This document shows, one piece after another, positions 16,253 through 21,002 of a stretch of 21,002 bases of DNA. Under the pieces are notes generated by a model. That model was given only the letters and a program-made list of their open reading frames with translations, had not been told where the DNA came from and did not search any database. Every line of letters begins with the position of its first letter. The first letter of the stretch is position 1. Both the position numbers and the translations under genes were made by a program. Origin of the DNA: CAINEC01 sp046052065 (lineage in GTDB: Bacteria > Bacteroidota > Bacteroidia > AKYH767-A > OLB10); contig JBJOND010000047.1 in assembly GCA_046052065.1 (NCBI GenBank), positions 1 to 21,002 of the forward strand. The letters run 5' to 3'.

Positions 16253-16960
16253 CTAAAAGTTAGGCTTTAACATATACTTCGTATAGAAAGCATCAATAAC
16301 GGCTACCGCTTCAGCAGGGGTATCGACTATAGTAATAAGATTGATGTCTTCAGCACTTATATACTTTTCTTCAATAAGCACATTTACAATCCATTCGTAT
16401 AAGCCTTTCCAGTATTCTTGTCCAACTAACACAATTGGAAACTTAGCTATTTTTCCTGTTTGAATAAGAGTAAGTGATTCAAAAAGTTCGTCCATTGTTC
16501 CAAAACCGCCAGGTAATGCAATAAATCCCTGTGCATATTTCATAAACATTAATTTTCTTACAAAGAAGTAATCAAATGTGATGTTTTTATCGTGGTCGAT
16601 ATACGGATTGCAGGTTTGTTCAAAAGGCAGTTTAATATTTAAACCAACTGAAGTTCCTTTTGCCGCTTGCGCACCTTTATTAGCAGCTTCCATAATTCCT
16701 GGTCCGCCACCGGTAATGATTCCGTATCCTTCTTGCGTAAGAAGCTTGGCAGTTTCTTCCGCCATTAAGTAGTATTTACTATCAGGAGTAGTTCGCGCAG
16801 ATCCAAAAATAGTTACGCAGGGGCCAAGTTGTCCAAGCTTTTCAAAGCCTTCTACAAACTCACCCATAATTTTAAAAACCTGCCAAGTATCTTGTGATTT
16901 TCTTTCTTGTTTATCTCTTTCGGAAAATGCACGTCGGATTTTTGCTTCGTCTTTATTCAT
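16253..16960 (-). CDS. LOG family protein (TIGR00730, Rossmann fold, predicted nucleotide phosphoribohydrolase)
   Basis: A 235-residue protein of the Lonely-Guy (LOG) family. Motifs seen are VTIFGSART (49-57), YGIITGGGPGIMEAANKGA (79-97), Arg135-Lys136 (YFFVRKLMF) and the hallmark PGGFGTMDELFE (150-161), whose Glu is the predicted catalytic residue. Family members cleave the ribose-base bond of nucleoside 5'-monophosphates; the cytokinin-activating enzymes are the best known. The physiological substrate in this bacterium is not known, and older labels such as lysine decarboxylase are probably wrong. About 45 residues before the Rossmann core form a charged helical extension. It starts 20 bases after the uvrA stop and is probably cotranscribed with it. 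Confidence 0.9.
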   Translation of the reverse strand: MNKDEAKIRRAFSERDKQERKSQDTWQVFKIMGEFVEGFEKLGQLGPCVTIFGSARTTPDSKYYLMAEETAKLLTQEGYGIITGGGPGIMEAANKGAQAAKGTSVGLNIKLPFEQTCNPYIDHDKNITFDYFFVRKLMFMKYAQGFIALPGGFGTMDELFESLTLIQTGKIAKFPIVLVGQEYWKGLYEWIVNVLIEEKYISAEDINLITIVDTPAEAVAVIDAFYTKYMLKPNF

Positions 16961-16980
16961 GTAATTGGACTTTAACGGAG

Positions 16981-19833
16981 TTAATTTGAAAAGGTTTTTT
17001 TCATCCAGTCGAATTCTTGTTTTAAATACTGACCAGTAATCGAATTTTCATTCTTGATAAGTTCATCAGGCGTTCCTGTAGCAATTACTTGTCCGCCTTT
17101 ACTACCACCTTCTGGACCAATATCAATAATGTAATCAGACATTTTAATTACATCCATATTATGTTCGATTACAAGAACGGAATTTCCTTTATCTACCAGA
17201 ATGTTTAGTACATCTAATAAAATTCTTACATCTTCGAAATGCAAGCCTGTTGTAGGTTCGTCTAAAATATAGAGTGTATTGCCTGTATCTTTTTTAGCTA
17301 ATTCAGTTGCAAGCTTCACACGTTGTGCCTCTCCACCTGATAGCGTAGTGCTTTGTTGTCCGAGTGTAATATAACCTAATCCAACTTCTTTAAGCGTCTT
17401 TATTTTATGTCGGATGGAAGGCATGTTTTCGAAAAAGTCAACTGCTGTTTCGATACTCATATTAAGTACATCATTAATCGATTTTCCTCTGTATCTAACA
17501 TCCAATATTTCTCGGTTGTAGCGATGTCCGTTGCAGTTCTCACAAACCACATTTACATCGGGAAGGAAGTTCATTTCAATCACACGCATTCCAGCTCCCT
17601 GACAAGTTTCACAACGTCCGCCTTTCACATTAAAGGAGAACCAACCTGGCGGATAGCCGCGAACTTTAGACTCGTTCAGTTGTGCAAATAAGTTTCGAAT
17701 ATCGCTGAATACGCCTATATATGTAGCCGGATTAGATCGAGGCGTTCTTCCAATAGGCGATTGATCTATCTCTATTACTTTATCAATGTTTTCAAGTCCT
17801 TTGATTTTTTTATGAGGCAAAGGTTTCTGACTTGAACGATTGAAATGTTGATTTAAAATAGGGTAGAGGGTTTCATTAATCAATGTCGATTTCCCACTGC
17901 CTGAAACACCAGTAATGCAAATTAATTTTCCAAGTGGAAATTCTACATTTACATTCTTCAGATTATTTCCGGTACATCCCGACAATTCTAATTTGTTGCC
18001 GTTGCCTTTTCTGATTTTACTTGGCTTGATTTGAATTTTTCCAGAAAGGTAATTCGCTGTTAACGTATCAGAATTAATTAAATCATCTGGTTTGCAGCTA
18101 GCAATTATTTTTCCTCCATGGGCACCAGCGCCATAGCCAATATCAATAACATGATCTGCGGCCATAATGGTTTCTCTATCGTGTTCAACAACAATTACAG
18201 AGTTGCCAATATCTCTCAGGTTTTTTAATGATTCAATCAATCGAATGTTGTCACGTTGATGCAAGCCAATACTTGGCTCATCTAAAATGTACATTACACC
18301 AACGAGCTGCGAGCCAATTTGCGTAGCAAGACGTATACGCTGCGATTCGCCTCCCGAAAGCGACTTTGAACTTCTGTTAAGAGTTAAATATTCGAGACCA
18401 ACATCCAGTAAAAATTTTGCACGTTTTGTAATCTCTTTAAGAATTTCTTTTGCAATAGTTAGTTGTTGTTTCGATAATCGTTTTTCAACAGTTAACGACC
18501 ATTCGTAAAAATCAGAGAGGTCCATAGCACTTAACTGACCAATGTGTTTTTGATCAATTTTAAAGAAGAGCGATTCTTTCTTTAATCGACTACCATCACA
18601 TTCGCTGCATACAATATGCGTCATGAAACTCTGCGCCCAGTTTTTCATTTTTGCTGAGGCTACTTCACTTTCAATATGTGATGCAATAAAACTCGCTATC
18701 CCTTCAAAACTTGAAACGGTGGAATTAATGCTGCCGGATACAAAGTCAGATTCTACATTAAATATTTCACTCGAACCATATAAAATAATGTTTAAGGCTT
18801 CGTCAGGAATATCTTTAATAGGTGTAGTTAGGGTGAATCCATAGCGCTTACCAATTGAAGTTATTTTGCTAAAAATCCAATTGTCCTTAAATTCTCCTAA
18901 TGGAGCGATACCGCCTAGTTTTATCGATTTGTTGCGGTCAGGAATAATAATGTTGACATCAATTTCAGGAACAGTACCTAGTCCGTTGCATTTAGGACAA
19001 GCACCGTATGGAGAGTTAAAAGAAAAACTGTTAGGAGCAGGTTCATCGTAGGAGATACCTGTTACTGGGCACATCAAATGCTGACTTAAATGCTTTACCT
19101 TATCTGATTTTTCATCTAAAACCATGATGGTGCCTTTGCCATGCTTGAGCGCCATCTTTATACTGTCGGTTATACGCTGTCGGGAATCTTCATTAATAAC
19201 AATTCTGTCAATTACAATTTCAATATCATGCGTCTTGTAACGATCTGCTTGAAGTCCACGTTTAAGATCTGTCAATTCTCCATCAATTCTAACCTTCACA
19301 AATCCTAATTGCATTATTTGCTGAAACAATTCGCGGTAATGTCCTTTACGGCCTTTTACAACTGGGGCCAGCAATAAGATGTTTTTACCATCGTAAGATT
19401 TAAAGATTACATCTAAGATCTGAGCATCGGTCATGCGAATCATTTTTTCGCCTGACAAATAAGAATAGGCATCAGCAGATCTTGCAAATAACAATCGTAG
19501 AAAATCGTAAATTTCAGTAACGGTCCCAACAGTTGAACGAGGGTTGGTATTGGTTGTTTTTTGTTCGATGGAAATAACTGGGCTGAGCCCTTTTATTTTA
19601 TCTACATCTGGTCGTTCGAGGTTACCTAAAAACTGACGAGCATAGGCGGAAAAGGTTTCCATATACCTACGTTGCCCTTCGGCATAAATAGTATCAAAAG
19701 CAAGCGAGCTTTTACCGCTGCCGCTTAGTCCTGTTATAACTACCAGTTTATTTCTTGGGAAAACAACATCTACATTTTTAAGGTTGTGAACGCGAGCGCC
19801 ATATACTTCAACCCATTCTTCTTCCGAAAGCAT
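16981..19833 (-). CDS. uvrA: Excinuclease ABC subunit A (UvrA)
   Basis: A 950-residue ABC-type ATPase of standard UvrA length. With UvrB it finds helix-distorting DNA damage in nucleotide excision repair. The N-terminal half has Walker A ITGLSGSGKSS (33-43), the UvrB-binding region (about 120-250), zinc module 1 (255-282), CSEC (409-412) in the insertion region, signature LSGGESQRI (492-500) and Walker B YILDEPS (515-521). The C-terminal half has ITGVSGSGKST (640-650), zinc module 2 with Cys741, Cys744, Cys764 and Cys767, signature LSGGEAQRV (831-839) and YILDEPT (855-861). Zinc module 1 reads CPVTG, so the usual second Cys (position 258) is Thr, leaving Cys255, Cys279 and Cys282. Zinc module 2 is intact. 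The ATG at 19833 gives the usual short lead before the first Walker motif. A TATTTTTG box lies 22 bases upstream, and the LOG gene follows. Confidence 0.97.
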   Translation of the reverse strand: MLSEEEWVEVYGARVHNLKNVDVVFPRNKLVVITGLSGSGKSSLAFDTIYAEGQRRYMETFSAYARQFLGNLERPDVDKIKGLSPVISIEQKTTNTNPRSTVGTVTEIYDFLRLLFARSADAYSYLSGEKMIRMTDAQILDVIFKSYDGKNILLLAPVVKGRKGHYRELFQQIMQLGFVKVRIDGELTDLKRGLQADRYKTHDIEIVIDRIVINEDSRQRITDSIKMALKHGKGTIMVLDEKSDKVKHLSQHLMCPVTGISYDEPAPNSFSFNSPYGACPKCNGLGTVPEIDVNIIIPDRNKSIKLGGIAPLGEFKDNWIFSKITSIGKRYGFTLTTPIKDIPDEALNIILYGSSEIFNVESDFVSGSINSTVSSFEGIASFIASHIESEVASAKMKNWAQSFMTHIVCSECDGSRLKKESLFFKIDQKHIGQLSAMDLSDFYEWSLTVEKRLSKQQLTIAKEILKEITKRAKFLLDVGLEYLTLNRSSKSLSGGESQRIRLATQIGSQLVGVMYILDEPSIGLHQRDNIRLIESLKNLRDIGNSVIVVEHDRETIMAADHVIDIGYGAGAHGGKIIASCKPDDLINSDTLTANYLSGKIQIKPSKIRKGNGNKLELSGCTGNNLKNVNVEFPLGKLICITGVSGSGKSTLINETLYPILNQHFNRSSQKPLPHKKIKGLENIDKVIEIDQSPIGRTPRSNPATYIGVFSDIRNLFAQLNESKVRGYPPGWFSFNVKGGRCETCQGAGMRVIEMNFLPDVNVVCENCNGHRYNREILDVRYRGKSINDVLNMSIETAVDFFENMPSIRHKIKTLKEVGLGYITLGQQSTTLSGGEAQRVKLATELAKKDTGNTLYILDEPTTGLHFEDVRILLDVLNILVDKGNSVLVIEHNMDVIKMSDYIIDIGPEGGSKGGQVIATGTPDELIKNENSITGQYLKQEFDWMKKTFSN

Positions 19834-20016
19834 TTTTGTCGATTAAATTAACTTTCAAAAATAGCAAGAACGCGCCTATTTCGGGACATAAAGGTGATTT
19901 ATTCTAGATAATGTTTTATACGATAGAAAATTAAGGATAATTGTTAATAACTAACATCAGGAAAAACGAACCTTCTTTTATTGCTTTCGTAAGATGTGTC
20001 TAAACAAAGGCTAAAA
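19834..20016. other. Divergent intergenic region between uvrA and the PKD protein gene
   Basis: These 183 bases separate two divergently transcribed genes and must hold both promoters. The uvrA side has the -7 box listed separately. On the + side only weak matches are seen (a TTG near 19940), so no promoter is called for the PKD gene. Confidence 0.5.
19856..19863 (-). promoter_or_regulatory. TAnnTTTG -7 box of the uvrA promoter
   Basis: On the - strand the sequence TATTTTTG matches the Bacteroidota -7 consensus exactly, 22 bases before the uvrA ATG. No convincing -33 TTG at 19-21 bases further upstream and no recognisable LexA site were seen. Confidence 0.42.
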
Positions 20017-21002
20017 ATGCTAACCAAAAAAGCCAACTTTTCATTGCAATTAAGGCTCATTCTACTAGGATGGGCTATTTTAGTTTGTAATGGATTGAAG
20101 GCTCAATCACCGGTAGCATCTTTTAGCACAACAATATCAACAGGTTGTGCACCTTTAAATGTTCAGTTTACGAACAACTCTCAAAATGCTACTAGTTATT
20201 CTTGGAATTTTGGAAATGGAAACACCTCGATACTTCAAAATCCGAGCAATGTGTACTTGTCATCGGGAACTTATACCGTTGCATTAACTGCAACAAATGC
20301 AGCTGGTCAGTCAAGTAATTATTCAACAACTATTACAGTAGTTACATCGCCAGTTGCCAATTTTACGGTGTCAGCTAATTCAGGGTGTCAATCGAGTCAG
20401 GTGTTTAATTTTCAAAACACCTCCTTGAATTATGATTCTTGTTTATGGGATTTTGGTGATGGTACAACTAGTTCGGTAACTAATCCACAACATATCTATA
20501 ATATTGCAGGAGTTTTCAATGTAACATTAATTGCATTCAATAAAGCATTCGGCTGCAGTAATACAAAAACACAAACAGCATTAATAACTGTTAATCCTAA
20601 ACCAAATTTATCGTTTGTTGTAAACGATTCTATTACCTGTGATAGTGCAAAGCTATTTCAATTTAATGCTTCAGCCAACAATGTGGCTTCATGGTCGTGG
20701 GATTTTGGTGATGGACAAACAGCAAGCATGCAAAATCCTTCTCACGTTTATAATGACACCGGCTATTTTTCAATATCGTTGACTGCGATATCCACCAATG
20801 GATGTCCTGCTACGGTAACGAAACAAAATTTCATTCATATTAAATATAATCCAACGCCAATAATTACATCGGATTCAATTACTGGTTGTGAGCCTCATTA
20901 TATTGCATTATTTGCAAATTATAATCCCAAATTTTCATATCAATGGGTTCATGGAGATTCTTCTGCTAATGTTAATACTTCTGCATCCTATCATACCTAC
21001 TA
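20017..21002 (+). CDS. Secreted PKD-repeat surface protein, 3' partial
   Basis: The frame is open from ATG 20017 to the window edge (328 codons, no stop), so only the N-terminal part is visible. A signal peptide spans about residues 1-30 (LRLILLGWAILVCNGLKAQ, cleavage around Ala29-Gln30, typical of Bacteroidota exports). Three complete PKD-type beta-sandwich repeats follow at about 33-108, 112-192 and 196-276. Their hallmarks are WNFGNGNTS (63-71), WDFGDGTTS (144-152) and WDFGDGQTA (228-236), each followed by NP and a Tyr strand. A fourth repeat starts near 280 and has the divergent core WVHGDSS (310-316). Each repeat opens with a conserved Cys (GC at 43-44 and 123-124, TC at 207-208, GC at 290-291). 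Such proteins are usually very long, exported by type 9 secretion and end in a gliding-motility-associated (CHU_C) domain. That end is outside the window, so the export route is inference. Confidence 0.88.
   Translation, partial: MLTKKANFSLQLRLILLGWAILVCNGLKAQSPVASFSTTISTGCAPLNVQFTNNSQNATSYSWNFGNGNTSILQNPSNVYLSSGTYTVALTATNAAGQSSNYSTTITVVTSPVANFTVSANSGCQSSQVFNFQNTSLNYDSCLWDFGDGTTSSVTNPQHIYNIAGVFNVTLIAFNKAFGCSNTKTQTALITVNPKPNLSFVVNDSITCDSAKLFQFNASANNVASWSWDFGDGQTASMQNPSHVYNDTGYFSISLTAISTNGCPATVTKQNFIHIKYNPTPIITSDSITGCEPHYIALFANYNPKFSYQWVHGDSSANVNTSASYHTY

Noticed and set aside
17407..17691. 94-residue + strand ORF inside uvrA
   Set aside because: It is an antisense shadow of the UvrA C-terminal half, whose motifs are intact in the other strand.
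1..21002. CRISPR arrays, tRNA or rRNA genes and insertion sequences
   Set aside because: No regularly spaced repeats, tRNA-like cloverleaf or transposase was seen; all gaps are below 200 bases and contain only regulatory-scale sequence.

Overview
The window is AT-rich chromosomal DNA that looks like a member of the Bacteroidota. The clues are a PKD-repeat surface protein with a signal peptide ending in Ala-Gln, a DUF3078 outer-membrane-type protein, a group-1 type P5C dehydrogenase, TAnnTTTG-like -7 promoter boxes (the Bacteroidota sigma factor consensus), and almost no recognisable Shine-Dalgarno sequences. The genus cannot be named from the sequence alone. I found no tRNA, rRNA, CRISPR array or insertion sequence. 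No gene-free gap exceeds 200 bases.

Layout. (1) Bases 1-2675, + strand: the 3' part of a large SF1 helicase fused to a C-terminal PD-(D/E)XK-like nuclease. It resembles defence-associated helicase-nucleases and has no stop codon back to the window edge, so its true start lies outside. (2) Bases 2870-3611, +: two small overlapping genes (VOC family and DUF1801) ending in a strong palindromic terminator. (3) Bases 3657-5288, -: delta-1-pyrroline-5-carboxylate dehydrogenase (proline to glutamate) with its own promoter-like -7 box. (4) Bases 5363-9926, -: a tight operon mscL, DUF3078 protein, AddA/RecB-like helicase-nuclease (spacings of 1 and 3 bases). (5) Bases 10006-16140, -: five genes spaced from a 4-base overlap to a 2-base gap. 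In transcription order they are a soluble histidine kinase, a single-domain response regulator, a REC-PAS-HisKA-HATPase-REC-HPt hybrid kinase, an NtrC-type AAA+ response regulator with no DNA-binding domain, and a membrane-anchored LamG/Fn3-like protein. A terminator follows. (6) Bases 16253-19833, -: uvrA followed 20 bases later by a LOG/TIGR00730 gene. (7) Base 20017 to the window end, +: the start of a secreted PKD-repeat protein, divergent from uvrA.

How they fit together. The most system-like block is region 5. It encodes every element of a multistep phosphorelay: two kinases, four receiver domains, one HPt and a sigma-54-type ATPase. Its only extracytoplasmic product is the last gene. 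No terminator is visible between the uvrA-LOG pair and this block (112-base gap), so read-through is possible. The remaining genes are ordinary housekeeping functions (DNA repair, osmotic safety valve, proline catabolism). The helicase-nuclease at the left edge is the most likely accessory gene.
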